From assembly GCA_019671005.1 (NCBI GenBank), contig CM033715.1, forward strand, positions 9,300,001 to 9,364,000: DNA of 64,000 nt, written 5' to 3'. The notes below the pieces were generated by a model. It saw only the letters and a program-made list of their open reading frames with translations, was not told the DNA's origin and searched no databases. The translations under genes and the position numbers were made by a program. This stretch comes from Hibiscus mutabilis. Taxonomy: Eukaryota; Streptophyta; Magnoliopsida; Malvales; Malvaceae. The first letter of the stretch is position 1. Every line of letters begins with the position of its first letter. This document shows, one piece after another, positions 12,773 to 25,316 of the stretch.

Positions 12773-13795
12773 TCAAAAACTCGGAACCATCCGGGTTAAC
12801 TCGGCTGAATTCCTTACTGGTACTCCTTTCTTTTTCCTCATCTCCAAAACTTTCCGATGACTGTTGGAGTGCATGTCACCGGAAAAGGTGGGACTACAAG
12901 CGGGTCGATATTCAGGAAAAAGCCGACCGGACTTGTAACGAACCCCACAAGCGTTGCATAAGGTTTTGGCTCCAAGCGGACCGGTTCTCCACTGTGGAGT
13001 CTTTTGAACTTGGCAATGACTACACTTCCGCTGAAAAGGGTTCCCGCTTGACAATCCACTACCTCGAACCGCCACCGCCTTTTTCTTCTGCTTCTTTGTT
13101 GGCGGTTCTGTAAAATCATTAACCAACCCCGAACAAAAACTCGACGACGACTCGGAAATAGGGAGCGACCCAACCGACCATGTCGGGACGGCCGGTTTAG
13201 CCCTTTTGCTCCTCGCTTTAGATGGAACCGACGATGAAAAACACGGCGTCTTCACAGAAACCGGGCCAGGTTCCGCTTCAAGCCGAGTATTTGCATGGCT
13301 CTCGGTTTCCTGCTTCAAAATCGGGCATGGCAAAGGAAGCTCCGGCAACGAATCGTCCACAAAGTGAGACACCCATTCAAGCCCTACTATTTCATCATCC
13401 TAAAAACAAAACAAAATATAAAATAAAAAAGAGGGAATTCTGCTTTTTTATATAGTAATAATTTATTTGAAAGAAACGGAGATTACCGGCACGGAAAGTT
13501 GGCTGGTAAAAACGGAATCGAGGGAAAAACTGCTGGAATTCGAATTACTATCATCATCTCCTACGCGTTCTTGGTATGAAACAGAAACTGCGTCTTTTTC
13601 CTCAACGGAACCTTCTTCAAATTCTCCATTATTGAAATCAAGGAAACAGTCAACTGAGAAATCTTCGTTGGGAACGACGCCGTTCACAACATTCATGACC
13701 AAGAAATCATCGAAAACATGTTGTTGGGTCTTTTGCATGCCGAGTTCTCCTCTGACACTCGATTTCAGTGCTCTCAGTTCCATGCAGGATTCCAT
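12773..13795 (-). CDS. Class-A GATA-type zinc-finger transcription factor
   Basis: Two coding exons on the minus strand, 13795-13487 and 13399-12773, give 311 residues. The start is the ATG at 13795 (MESCMELRALKSSV), because the open frame upstream of it has only non-ATG codons and an intron acceptor. The N-terminal half has acidic stretches and the plant GATA class-A linker (EWVSHFVDDSLPELPLP, VPSKARSKRAKP). A basic KKQKKK stretch likely serves nuclear import. The zinc finger is CSHC-X18-CNAC (QKTPQWRTGPLGAKTL between), followed by GVRYKSGRLFPEYRPACSPT. Such factors bind (A/T)GATA(A/G) promoter sites. The final exon carries the whole finger. The single coding intron is only 87 bp. It most resembles the Arabidopsis GATA5/6/7/12 group; exact orthology is not resolved. 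Confidence 0.92.
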
Positions 13796-13802
13796 TATTT
13801 CT

Positions 13803-14020
13803 GTTCCCAAAACAAACAATCGAATTCAGCATCATGTTTTCCAGTTCAAATTATGAAAGAACCACAAAAGAGTTATTATTATGATATAGTACCTGGTAAA
13901 GATGGAGGAGGAAAATGGAGAGAAGACTGACGGATGGAAAGGTGAGAAAATGGTTGAGGCTTGTTCGTGGAGTTAATGATTTATCTCTTTTATGTCTCTT
14001 CACCGAATTTTCCTTTTATA
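13803..14020 (-). promoter_or_regulatory. GATA-factor leader with 5' UTR intron and TATA box
   Basis: On the minus strand, a TATA box reading TATAAAAGG lies at 14020-14012, about 30 nt upstream of a plausible transcription start near 13,985. The pyrimidine-rich leader ends CTTTACCAG|gtactat (donor at about 13,893). It resumes after the acceptor GGGAACAG at about 13,803, just before AAATAATGG. The element order and spacing fit a normal plant promoter and leader intron. Confidence 0.6.
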
Positions 14021-14946
14021 TGTAATGTAGTTTCAGTCCCTCTAGTTTTCTGAAAATCAAGGGTTAAACCATCCACTTTAGTTTGATATAATTTAATATT
14101 TATTTCTATAATGTTATTACTTATTAGTCGATTAAAGTTGATATTATTTTGCTGATTAAGTCTCCGCTCGAATTGTATGTTTGTTATTTTAACATCCAAG
14201 AGAACATGATTTTGAATGCGCTTACGCGTGCATTGTCCTATGATTTAAGTAAGTATGACTCTATAGTTTTTGCGTTGTATAAACATTGGTATTATTGTTA
14301 TAATTTTTTTAAGTGAAGAACATAAAAAATCAATTAATCATATTCAACCAATTAAATTTACATTTAAACCAAATGCTTAAGGTCGCTTTTGAAAAACCAT
14401 TTAATCAATTTAACAATGGATTGTATCAAATTAAAATAGATGGATTAAATCTATAATTTCAGCATGTTATAGGGACTACATAAAGCATAAATCATTTTCC
14501 GTTTATGGTCAAAGTTGGTTAATTCACTATTGGTGATTGGTCTGTTAGCTAAGATAGTGACAGGACGCTGCTGGCGCTGAGATAAGTTCAAAACGCTATA
14601 AAAACGCAAGACTCGAGTGATTTAGCTCTCATATTCGCATAAAACAATTAAGGATGTGAGTGGGGTGGGTTTTATAGGGATTTGTCCCACTTCACATTAA
14701 TTAAGCAGTAATAGTTATAAATTTTGTAAGTTGTGAGGTGATGATAAAAAAAAATAGATTCATTAGTAGTGGTGAAGAAGGCGTAAATATGCCTTTATAC
14801 CCACCTTATTTCACATGCTCCAACAGATCTTATAATATATTATAAAAACATAAATTAGCAGTTTGGATTATAATCAAATTTAAAGTAGTTCATATTGTCT
14901 TATCTTGGGATATTATGAAAATTTCAATATATAGATATGGAAAATA
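14021..14946. other. AT-rich intergenic region
   Basis: No gene, RNA or clear repeat is supported. Open frames here are short and of low complexity. Confidence 0.5.
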
Positions 14947-15305
14947 TATCATGCACTAGCGGTGGAAATTTTTAATTTCCACAAGCGCCTTAATTTTAGG
15001 GTTTAGGGGATTAGGGGTTTAGGTGTAGGGATTTAGGATTTTAGGGATAGTGATTAAAATTTAGAGTTTATGGTTAGAATTTAGGGGTTAGATGTTAGGG
15101 TTTAGTTTGTAGGGTAATATGGTGAGGATTTAGGTTTTAATCTATAAACACTAAATTATAACCCTAAATTGTAAATTTCAACCACAATCCCTAAATTCAA
15201 AACTCATACACCTAAACCCCTAAATTATACACCCTAAACTAAGTTTATAAACCCTAAAACTAAGGTGCTTGTGGAAACTTTTAGTTTCCACCGCCAGTGT
15301 ATCAA
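14947..15305. mobile_element. Inverted-repeat (MITE-like) element with TTTAGGG-rich interior, copy A
   Basis: The left end reads ATGCACTAGCGGTGGAAATT and the right end, reverse-complemented, ATACACTGGCGGTGGAAACT, so terminal inverted repeats of 20 bp or more are visible. Inside each end lies a second palindrome (GGAAATTTTTAATTTCC; GGAAACTTTTAGTTTCC) and then TTCCACAAGCGCCTTA / CTTGTGGAAA arms. The centre is made of degenerate TTTAGGG words on the left and CCCTAAA words on the right, so the whole element could fold into one hairpin. No coding capacity; probably moved by a transposase encoded elsewhere. Confidence 0.75.
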
Positions 15306-15320
15306 ATAATTATCCCCCCA

Positions 15321-15361
<41 letters not shown>

Positions 15362-18300
15362 TTTGAGAGAATATATCAAATAAATAAATATTTTTTAAAA
15401 TGTCAGTTTGAATCAAAGACAAATTTAAGATAATTTATAGTAACTTATATTGCAATATTTATGATATATATATATATATAATATTTATGTATATTTGTTT
15501 TTTTTATTGTTGCTTGCCATTAAACCTTATTTTTAAGATTTGTTTTTTTTTTTTCCTCGATTCTCATTATAGGTATGTTATTTTTTTATTTTATTTTTCA
15601 AGTATTGTATGTTATTTAGATTTTAGTGTTATTTGTTCTTATTTTTTAAAATGTTGTTTTTATTGTTATTTTCTTTTTTAATTCTTTCTATGTTGTTTAT
15701 TTATTACAACAATTGAAATATTATTTGTACTATTTTCCTATTTTTTACAATATACTTTAGTATTTTTAATCTAAATTTTTGTGTTGTACAAAACTTAATT
15801 TCGTATATTATTATTTTTTTAAAAAATAATGACTATTGAAGTGTCACATATGTGGTGGGAGTCTAAACGGATATTTTATATTTTTTCATAATAAATTTGA
15901 TTTAAATTTATTTAATTAATATTTATAAATATATTATATGAATGAGTCATGAGGTGGGGAAAGAGAATATTAGGTGGGTCTTATAATCCACGTGGGTGAA
16001 GGGACGATGATGATTTTAGTCTTGCGGGTTGTGAGATTGAGATGGTTTTAAATTTTATTTTTATAGCGGGTCGTGGGACGGGAATGAAAATAAAATTTAT
16101 TGACGATGATGGGTGTAGGAAGAGTACCCTTCGCGCCCTCCACGCCCAATTGACATCCCTAAAAACAATCAATTCATCACCCCTCGAAAAATATATTTAA
16201 TTGGGTTTTTCTTTTAAAATTATATAATATTATTTTTTAACCGACTAAAACAGTCATAAACTGATATTATGCTGACGTAACATTTTATGTTGTTAATGTG
16301 ACGGTCTTATAATATTGTGGTATACATATAAACGATGTTATGACAAATGATTTTAATTGATTTTTCTAAATTTTTTCACAATTTTATTTAAGTGTTAAAA
16401 ATTAAAATTATAAAGAAAACAATTGAGACTAAAAAATTATGAATTTAAAAAATTAAAAACGTCGTAAAGTATTTAATTATATATTAGTAAAAATAATATT
16501 TAAAATGATTTGAACGTATGAATAAAATTTTAAAATATTATAAATTTCAAATGTCATGATTGAACATTTTTTTTTGACTAGTTTCACAACAGCTTGAGTC
16601 TATCATATTTTCTTAAATATATTTCCAATGGATAGTCTAATAGATTTAATCATACAACTTAAAATTGACAGTGTTTTGTCTATATCAAATTAATGTTCGT
16701 TAATATTAGTTTAGATATTAAATTTAAAATTTTAAAAGCAATTGATATATCAAAACAGCACTGGTTTGAGTTTTTATACGACTATCGGTCTATTATTAAT
16801 ACTTATTAATGTGATACGTTAATAATAATAATATATGTTTTATTGTAGAGAAATTTAAAATTGTGTCATTTAGTTGTATCTATTATATTTAGAAAATAAA
16901 AAATTGAAATTTAAAATAAGGCTCGTAAATATTATTTTGGTGTAAACTCTATCTTATCATATTAAAACTATTGAAAAGAACCTTCTAGAATAATTATTCT
17001 GATGCAGGATTGATTCAACTAAAAACATATCTTAAAAATAATAATATACTCATGCTAGCGAGAGACCATCCAAGTCTTTTCCGACGGAAGTGTAAAATTT
17101 TAATACTTTTTTTATTATTTATAAATTTAATAGTGTGTTATTTTCAAAAAAATATTTTATTTTTTTTTATATTTTTAATATATAAACTTTCAACATTTAT
17201 AAAAAAGTTATTAAGACTTCAAAATTTTAAAAACTAATTACGCTCTCATATCGTATCATCTCATATGTGTATCGCCATATCAGTATTATGGACTACTATG
17301 ATAATATTATGAACATATATATTAGCTCTATGAAAAACTACATTAATACTGTAAATCGTCATATCAACATTATTGATTGCCAAACAATATTGTAGTCAAT
17401 GATGATTTTTTAATAAAAAAGTACATTTTTTTATTTTTGACAAATTTTATTTAATTTTAATCTTATTTAAAAAGAAAGAAAATGAGGTATTTTTAATAGA
17501 TTTAGAACTCATTACTTAAGAGAAATAAGGGAATAATGATGAGTAATTTCTATTCTAAATAAAATGTATTTTTTAAATCTTAAAACAATATTAAATTTTA
17601 TCGAAATAAAAGAAAATATAATTGTATGCAACTACACACACAAAAAATTGAAGGATTATGTCCATCAAAACTTAAATAAAGAATACAAGGAAAAGAAAAA
17701 CTTAAAGTCGTAATAACAATTGAAGCCTTCTTTTGAATCTAACGTCCATCATTTATAATAATCCAGTAATCGTCAATAGTACTAATTTGTTTCTATCCAT
17801 TTAGACTCTTTTGAGATAATGAAGGAGTAACGAGCAAATCAAAGCAAACTTACAAGTTGTCTCGCAAAAACATATCTGAATACATCGACAAATAACCACA
17901 AAAGAGATATAACCTTTGAAAGACTACCGATAATCGCAAATCAGATACGAGCGACATGAGAACTTCTACACGATCACATATCAATCGTAGAAATAAGCGA
18001 ACATTGTGCTATAATACAGAAGAGACTCACAAGAGCAAACGAAAGCGTGCCACAAAAACAGCGGAACATGAGCAAAATATGTAGAAAAAAAGTCAAACAA
18101 AATAGACTTTTATTAAAAATTAAGATAAAATTAGGATAAAACTAAATAAAATAAAAAAACCAAAGCAAAATATAAAAACGTAAAAAGAAAAATAAACATA
18201 GGTGGTTTTCAATCAGCTCTCCGCCGCTAATATAATCAAACGAAAGAAAAAAAACCGGCGGCTAGAAAGAAAGTTTGAGTGAAAACCCTATTTATGATTT

Positions 18301-18539
18301 TTTATAATTTATTAAGTGCAATAAAAGTGTACTTTCGGTATTTATATTTAATGTATTGTAAATGTACAAGTCACAATTATTATTAGTGAATTAAAATCTA
18401 TTGTTATGTTTACATAGTGTATGTACATTATCAGATAATTTAAAATATTTATGAACAAATATTATCTTATAATTATTTTTAGGCTATTAAAAAAACCTGT
18501 CATCTAATTAACAAGCAAAATAAAAAATATATATCAGGG
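15306..18539. other. AT-rich intergenic region with microsatellite
   Basis: An (AT)n run of about 33 bases lies at 15,325-15,358 beside the copy A element, with another short AT run near 15,468-15,480. The remainder is AT-rich with no supported gene. From about 17,640 to 18,290 the composition changes to an A-rich strand. Read on the minus strand it has a GCCGCCGGTTTTTTTTC start and T-rich leader character, which may be the decayed end of a retroelement; this is weak. Confidence 0.45.
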
Positions 18540-18745
18540 AACTTTTAGATAATTATCCCTAAACTTATAGTCTAAGCTTGCTCCGATTAGGAAAATCTCA
18601 ACCTCTCCTTATAAGTTACAATTATCCCTAAAGATTAAACGTATAATCATAAACTTATAATCGTAGCAAGCTTATGATTATAAGTTTAGTTCCTCAAAAA
18701 TTATGATTATAAGCTTAGGGATAATATTTATAAGTCCTTCAATTT
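18540..18745. repeat. Imperfect inverted-repeat element
   Basis: TTATCCCTAAACTTATAGTC and CTAAGCTTGC near 18,558-18,583 recur in reverse complement as GCAAGCTTATGATTATAAGT near 18,668 and AAGCTTAGGGATAATA near 18,713. Further direct and inverted copies of TTATCCCTAA and TATAATCATAA lie between. The block looks like a small non-coding foldback element. Confidence 0.55.
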
Positions 18746-19516
18746 CTTTGAATGATATTATGTAATTTACTGGTGGTATATGAAACTCATACATTTTTTT
18801 GTTGTAATTCTGGTTTCAAGGATTCACCATGATTAATCTGAATCGGTTTACGTCGCACATTTAAATTTGGTGAAAGAATCTTTCAACAAAATTTTTTTAC
18901 ACATTAATTGTGTAATGTGTATTTCTTATATGGTTATATTCTCTTTTAGATATCACGCCTGCATCAAATTCAAATGAGAGGTTTTAAGGTATAATAATCT
19001 AATCATATTAGTTTTTTTTTTTTACTTTCTTTCCATTTATATTAATGTAAAACTAAAGTAAACTTACTCATTTCCATAACTTTCTACATAATTAACATTT
19101 TATCCTTTGGATCATTCGAATTAACAATGTCCATTTTGCATGTAAAAATTGATTTAATTTGATATATCTACATTTTGGTAAAAATGTGTTTAATAGTTAT
19201 ACATCGTTAATTCACTTAATTCTCACCGTGCATAATTTTTTTGAACAATTTTTACTTAGGGATGAAGAAGGGGAGATTGATCCTATTGAAAATAGAACCT
19301 ATGACCTAGAGAAAGAGATTAGATGTCAATATAAATATTTAATCATATGTTTCAAGTTGTGTTGACCGACGCACATAATTATGTGAATAGAATATAAAAT
19401 ATAATAGTTAAATTGTTAAAAGGTTATAATATCATGCACCAACACTGATTTTTTTTTTTTACAAATATACCTAAATTCACCTTAATCAAATAAAAAAAAA
19501 TCCAACAACCCGACTC

Positions 19517-19985
19517 TGTTAGAACCAAACCATAACTTAATATGAAATCTAACCCAGGATATATCATGCCAAATCATCAAGAATAATAAATCGAATGCGG
19601 AAGCGTACCTGAATATATCTGATATATTAAAATCCTTGATTCTAGATCTTGAAAGACTAAATCTTTGGTATTGATCTTCCAAGAAGATATGTTTTCTCTT
19701 GACGTAAAACTCTCTGACGGGGAAGGAGAGAAGAACAAGTTAACCTATTTCTTGGGGACCACTACCTCTTTATATAGTTGAATTAATAAATCAACTATTA
19801 AGTATTTACAACTCTACGCCTCATTAAATTATAAATACATCTTATGGTATCTACACTTTTATTTCCATGACACTTTAATACCTATGACACGACTAACATA
19901 ATTGGTCACTTAATTTTGTGTCATACTTTATAATAGCATCATATATTTTACATATGTGCCCACAATTGCGGATTTTAATCCAACA
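19517..19985 (-). repeat. 3' LTR of the Copia element
   Basis: 469 bp, terminal TG...CA on the minus strand. Bases 19,618-19,985 match 24,959-25,316 of the 5' LTR. The sequence just inside it, GCCCGAGTGGGAGAT on the minus strand (plus 19,986-20,000), is a typical Copia polypurine tract. This LTR keeps a roughly 100-bp U5-side segment that the 5' LTR has lost. Confidence 0.88.
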
Positions 19986-20429
19986 ATCTCCCACTCGGGC
20001 AACATATGTTTCCTGATAAATGTACAACCTTATGAGCTCAAAAAGTTGCTATTATATAATAGGTATTATATAACAATCTTGTCCATCAATTATATCCATA
20101 TAGGATCAAAGCAGCCTTTGTCGTATCAATCATGACAAGACCCATCAATGGTCACGTATACAAATATAGTCAAATGACACAGATCAATCATGGATGCGTA
20201 GCATGGAAAATTACATGAAATGTGAACCAAACATGTCTATTTCCAACTAGTCCTCCTTAACCTTAGTGAGGTCAAACTTTACTAAATTCAGAGTGTACAT
20301 AAACCAAAAGAACTTTATTTCTGCATAAAATAATCTTAAAATATCCTTAAGCTAAAGTAACCGAAATTGTGTCTAAACCGAATGAGCAATTTTTTATTAT
20401 TACAAACTCCCACTAAAATCGAATATCCT

Positions 20430-21430
20430 TAAATAACATTACACCCACATGAGTAGTGTGCTCATAAAAGACCTAGGGTGATAGTTTCTTAATAAGCGCG
20501 CAACTATGAAGTTTGTACCAACATGCTCTATAGACACAACCACTCTGAATTTTCTTTAACAACTAGGAACTTAATATTTATGTGCTTCAAATTTGAAGTG
20601 TTCCCATTGTTTATAGTATAAATGAATGCATATTTATTGTCTCAAATTAACCGAAGTGGTCTTTCTATTCAATTTATAATTAGCAGCTCATGTGACAGAA
20701 TCTTTTGCATCAATATTCTGATAGAATCAAGGCATATAAACCTGATGATCTCTAACTTACCAGAACTTCGACATGTGAGCATGTACTTTTTGTTCTCTTA
20801 AAAATATTTCATAACCCTATTGGTTGCTATCCAATGATCCATAATATGATTGCTTAAATATTTGTCTAACATTCCAACAATGTACGCAATATCCGAACGC
20901 ATACATACTTGAGCATAAATTAGATTCTCAATAGTTTATGCATATGAAATCTTTTGTATTTTCTAAATTTCAATGTTACTTTGAGGGCATTGTGTAAGAG
21001 TAAATTTTTCTTCTTTAGCAATATGAGTATCACTTGGTTTACTCCTACTGAACTTGTAGTATATACAATTGTCAACCAAATTTATCTCAAAGCCGAATCA
21101 GATAATCAATACGAAATTTATAATTTCATTAATGAGAGTCCTACTTAAGCTCATAGATGAATTTATTTAATTTACATATCATTGATTTTGTATCATTAGA
21201 CACAAATCTATGATTGTACCATATAATTTGTTTCTTCAATGTCGCCATTGAAAAACACAAGCTTAACATCCATCTTATGTAGCTCAAGATTAAAATAAGC
21301 AACAAGCGTCATGATTATCTTGAAAGAGTCTTTCAATGAAACTTGAGAGAAAGTCTCCACAAAATCAATATCTTCTTTTAGAGTATATCCTTTAGATACA
21401 AGACATGCCTTATACTTGTTCACATTATCA
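20430..21430 (-). pseudogene. Copia reverse transcriptase and RNase H remnants
   Basis: The minus-strand frame 21,423-21,208 carries typical Copia RT text (LVSKGYTLKEDIDFVETFSQ, then DVKLVFFNGDI). Further along, minus-strand frames between about 20,950 and 20,440 give RNase H-side motifs (IENLIYAQVCMRSDIAYIVG, then IERPLRL and NIKFLVVKE). Stops and frameshifts separate these pieces, so no functional enzyme is encoded. Confidence 0.85.
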
Positions 21431-22150
21431 TTTGCATCCCTCTTGGTTTTAAATATCCATTTACAACCATTTGGTTTGCTCCTTAAGGTAATAAGACAAA
21501 TTCCTAAACTTTATTGTCTTGCATAAAATTATACTCTTCTTGAATGACATCAACCCACTTTTGAGAGTTAAAACTTTTATGGTTTGATGGAAGAAATGAT
21601 TAAGTCGTTTTCTATCATTCTATTATTATCCTTATTTTTCTTGAAGAAAAGCAAAGTGATAATCCGGAATAGTATTTCTCCTTCCTCTCGTGGATATCTT
21701 TAATGACACTTGTTTTTGAGGTTGTTGAGTTTGTTCTTTGAAAACAATTACCTTATCTTGAATGTGAGTTGTTCAACATTGTTTTGCTGAGGTACTTGAT
21801 TCACTTCTTGATTAATGATAGGTGTGAAAACCTAAACATCGTCAAAAGTGATAGTAGGAATTAAATTATAATCCAATTATTCCTCAAAAGCAATGTATCT
21901 AACCTTATTTCTCCCTCCAAACTCAACATCCTAAAAAAAGTATAGATCTCTCCTTAAATAATTTCTAATTGTGGGATTATAAAACTTATAACACATGGAT
22001 CACTCAAAATAACCGAAGTAGTTGCTTGCTGTCGAAGTTTAATTTCTTCACATGTTTCCTAACTTATTACAAAAGAATCAACCCTTTGTAACTTATCGTT
22101 GTTTCTTTTGAGTTGGACCTTTAGCAACTTTTTTTCCTAATATTTTCTTT
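21430..22150 (-). pseudogene. Copia post-integrase linker joined to gag zinc-knuckle remnant
   Basis: On the minus strand, KVAKGPTQKKQ and FFCNKLGN (a damaged knuckle, His changed to Asn) lie near 22,140-22,050. Within about 150 bases they are followed by the DVEFGGRNKVRYIAFE-type stretch that normally lies downstream of integrase, then by the acidic linker and an Arg-rich STRGRR segment before RT. The distance leaves no room for protease and integrase core. Confidence 0.7.
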
Positions 22151-22263
22151 TATTGCCCTTATTCTTAGAGACACTAACTAAATGAGCACTAACCAAATGA
22201 GTACTTTTACCTTTATAATGCTTCAACTTTCTTCCTCTTTAACACAATGAGAAATGAGCTCAG

Positions 22264-23022
22264 CTAGAGCCTATTTCTCCTTTTGACAGCTGTAACTAAT
22301 TTTGAATTGATTATACTATATAGGAAGAGGTACCAAAAGCATAAAAACAAATAATTGTTAGAAATTTCGATCTTATGTGCCTTAAGTTTTGAAGCAATAT
22401 TAAATATTTTCATAAAATACTCCCTCACATTTCCTTGATCTTTATACTTCATAGACATCAAGTAAGTCAAAAGTGATGTCATATTAACCTTAACATTTTT
22501 TAGTAAAATGTTTCTCAATTTTATCAAGGAAACCCTTGGTATGAGTAATATCTTTAGATTTGTGCTCCTAAAGAATTCTAGAATGTTGTACTTTATGATC
22601 ATTAAACTCATGCAATTTGAACGAACTCACCTATCAAAATCCCTTTTATGGGTGCTTACCGCCATGAGAGGTGCAAGTTGTTCTTCCCTTAGTGCAAGGT
22701 CTATGTTCATACAACCAAACACTTTATGTAAGTGCCTTTTCTATTCCTTAAAATTAATTTCACAAACATGAGTGTAGAATGTATTTAACAGATATTGTGA
22801 CAGCAAAGATAAATTACCTAAATATAGAACAAAAACAAGTAAATAAAATAAAAACAAGCTCACATAAATATTCATAAGTAAACAAATAAATTCAAAATAA
22901 TGGCTAGTTCCCCTCAAGATGCCAAGCACAACATTAATATCAAGTCTTTGGACAGTAATATTAATTGTAAGCGGTACTCTTGTTTTAGCAATCAAACATT
23001 GACAATAAACTATGTCAAACAA
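22264..23022 (-). pseudogene. Copia gag remnant
   Basis: The minus-strand frame 22,611-22,264 contains KYKDQGNVREYFMKIFNIAS and KLKAHKIEI, matching the UBN2/retrotran_gag pattern of plant Copia elements. The upstream frame to 23,022 may hold the gag N-terminus and leader. Short frames and stops mark it as decayed. Confidence 0.7.
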
Positions 23023-23712
23023 TAGATTAATCTTTGGACTAACGTATTGCTTACATAAAATACCTTATAATTGCCACACATTTATCGCTACAGTTGTCGT
23101 TGTAATTCTGCCAAATATTAAATTTCCTTTGAGCCAATTAATAAACGCATGAATTACAAAAATCCATAATTATCTTAATATTTTAAATAAACTAATCTAT
23201 ACAAAAGCGGCCACTTTGGTGACATTATGTTTCAATTAATCCATTAAAATATTAGACATCCGAAGCCAAAATATGAATTTAATTGTTTCAAAATATTTGT
23301 CTTAATTTTATCTTTCAATCAAATTAAAAGATAACCAAAATAATAATAAATTTAAATAAAGGTAAACCTCATATCAAGATACCAGACACTCCATAATATT
23401 TCATCTTTGGACAAAACATTAACTTGCAAGTGATATCTTGGTACAATAATCAAACATTGATAATAAGAACATGTCAAACAAAAATCTTTGGGTTGATTTA
23501 TTGCTCACATATAAAACTGAATAATTATCACATGTTTATTACTACAGTTGTACATGTAATAATGTTAATTATTAACCTTCATTTGGGCCGATTAATACTA
23601 ACATAATTCGACTTACATGCACAAAATCTTCTATATATTAAAATAAAATAATTTATACAATAGAGGTCACTTTGGTGACTTAATGCTTCAATTAATTTAT
23701 CTTAAAATATAT
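22905..23712 (-). repeat. Diverged tandem duplication in the Copia leader (two units of about 350-450 bp)
   Basis: Units at about 22,905-23,265 and 23,365-23,712 share, in the same order, TCAAGATRCCA..CAC, TTTGGACA, CAATCAAACATTGA, TATTGCT.ACATA, TACAGTTGT, the stretch GCCRATTAAT and CACTTTGGTGACWTWATG. They lie between 5' LTR and gag. A weaker related stretch may occur near 24,340-24,480. Confidence 0.75.
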
Positions 23713-24958
23713 ATTATAAATATACCGACATTCAAATATAAAATTTTGTAACAGTCAAAACTAAAATTTCTAATAACACTTAAGTTTCTGAAATAACCCG
23801 AAATAAGGTTGTCTATATGGGGCTATCAGAAATTGAAAAAACTAAAATCTTTGACTGTTTCTCAAAAAATTCCTTAAGCATGCATTTACCAAAATAAAAC
23901 TTGAATTCAAAAAGTCAAAATAAAAGTATCATATAAATGACTAATTCATATAATGATCACATGAAACTTTAAGTTATTCATAATAACCTAACGATCAAAA
24001 TTGAAAGCTCTGATCAAACTCAATCGAATATACATCAATGCCAAATATATATTTTATAATCCATAATAATAATAACATGTGATCAAAACAAATACTAAAT
24101 AATGATTTAACTCCAAATAACTACGTAAAGTAGTAGTATACTTTAAAAGTAGCATGCTAAAAACCATTCAATTCATATATGCTATAGCACGTATATATAT
24201 TGCTTGAATTAATATTTCTTAGTATCAGAATAAATCACATCTACTGTGAACTCATTTATTTAGATGTGTTTGGCATAAAGAAATCAAAACTTTAATAATC
24301 CGAACGGAATCAGTAAACAACCAGAATCATATAAAAATACTAATTTCAAAATCTATATTTATTGGACAGTAATATAATATTGAAACGAAAATGTACTTAA
24401 TTGTTTTTACCATAACATCGAATATCACATTTACTGCAATTGAGTCTTTGTGGGTAAAAGATGATTTAATCCCTACAGCCTTTGACTAGAATTTGTAAAA
24501 TTCTAGTTTACCTTAATAACAAAAAATTAATAATGGCTACCAACATATAATACTTAACTATAAATTCAAAGGTTGAGCCCTAAAAACCTTAATCCATAAT
24601 CAATAAAAAAAATCAAACTGCACCCAATTAATGCTTTGATTAATAAACAAAACCTAAACATTGAAATATGAATCGAAGGTTTACGAATGGTAAAAAAATA
24701 CGACACTTTAGTAATTCTAATCCCATAAAACCCTAAAACATGAAGAAAATAAGAAGAAGAAAAACTTGTATACCCGATTTCCTTCTTGAATTCCAGTTTC
24801 AAATACTCAACCATATCGTAATAAAACTTAAAAAAAAATTGAATCCAAAATCCACTAATTATAAGGGCTGAATGACAAATTATTCATCTCTTTATATCAA
24901 ACAAATATAAATATTCGTTCGGTCTATAACCATAAATTCATAGAGTAGTTAACCTATT

Positions 24959-25316
24959 TCTGATATATTAAAATCCTCGAATCTGGATCTTGAAAGACTA
25001 AATCTTTGGTATTGATCTTCTAAGAAGATATGTTTTCTCTTGACGTAAAACTCTCTGATGTGAATGAGAGAAGAATAAGTTAACCTATTTCTTGCTACCT
25101 CTTTATATAGTTGAATTAATAAATCAACTATTAAGTATTTACAACTTTTCCCCTCATTAAATTATAAATACATCTTATGGTATTTACACTTTTATTTCCA
25201 TGACACTTTAATACCTATGGCATGACTAACATAATTGGTTACTTAATTTTGTGTCATACTTTATAATAGTATCATACATTTTACATGTGCCCACAATTAC
25301 GAATTTTAATCCAACA
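24959..25316 (-). repeat. 5' LTR of the Copia element, truncated on its U5 side
   Basis: Alignable with 19,618-19,985 of the 3' LTR, with about twenty substitutions and a 7-bp and a 2-bp deletion by eye. Homology stops at 24,959; the terminal ...TCTAACA segment and a recognisable primer-binding site are absent. A deletion or rearrangement therefore removed the LTR/PBS junction after insertion. Confidence 0.85.

Larger units (their letters stand above)
19517..25316 (-). mobile_element. Ty1/Copia LTR retrotransposon, internally deleted, with target-site duplication
   Basis: Minus-strand element. Its ends are TGTTGGAT... at 25,316 and ...TCTAACA at 19,517. The five bases outside each end are identical (GACTC at 19,512-19,516 and 25,317-25,321), which proves one insertion. 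In transcription order: 5' LTR, long leader with an internal duplication, gag, a remnant of the gag zinc knuckle, then directly the linker after integrase, reverse transcriptase, RNase H, polypurine tract and 3' LTR. Protease and integrase core are not seen. Frames are broken by many stops, so the copy is non-autonomous and old. About twenty differences between the LTRs fit a moderately old insertion. Confidence 0.9.

Noticed and set aside
12838..13173. Second minus-strand open frame, and plus frames at 13,222-13,930, overlapping the GATA gene
   Set aside because: They are out-of-frame shadows of the GATA exons and leader; the zinc-finger frame explains the region.
14990..15260. Interstitial telomere array
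   Set aside because: TTTAGGG words are degenerate, irregularly spaced and reversed in the second half, so they belong to an inverted-repeat element, not a tandem telomeric tract.
20954..21148. Plus-strand open frame with a hydrophobic start
   Set aside because: It lies antisense within the Copia RT/RNase H region and has no family resemblance.
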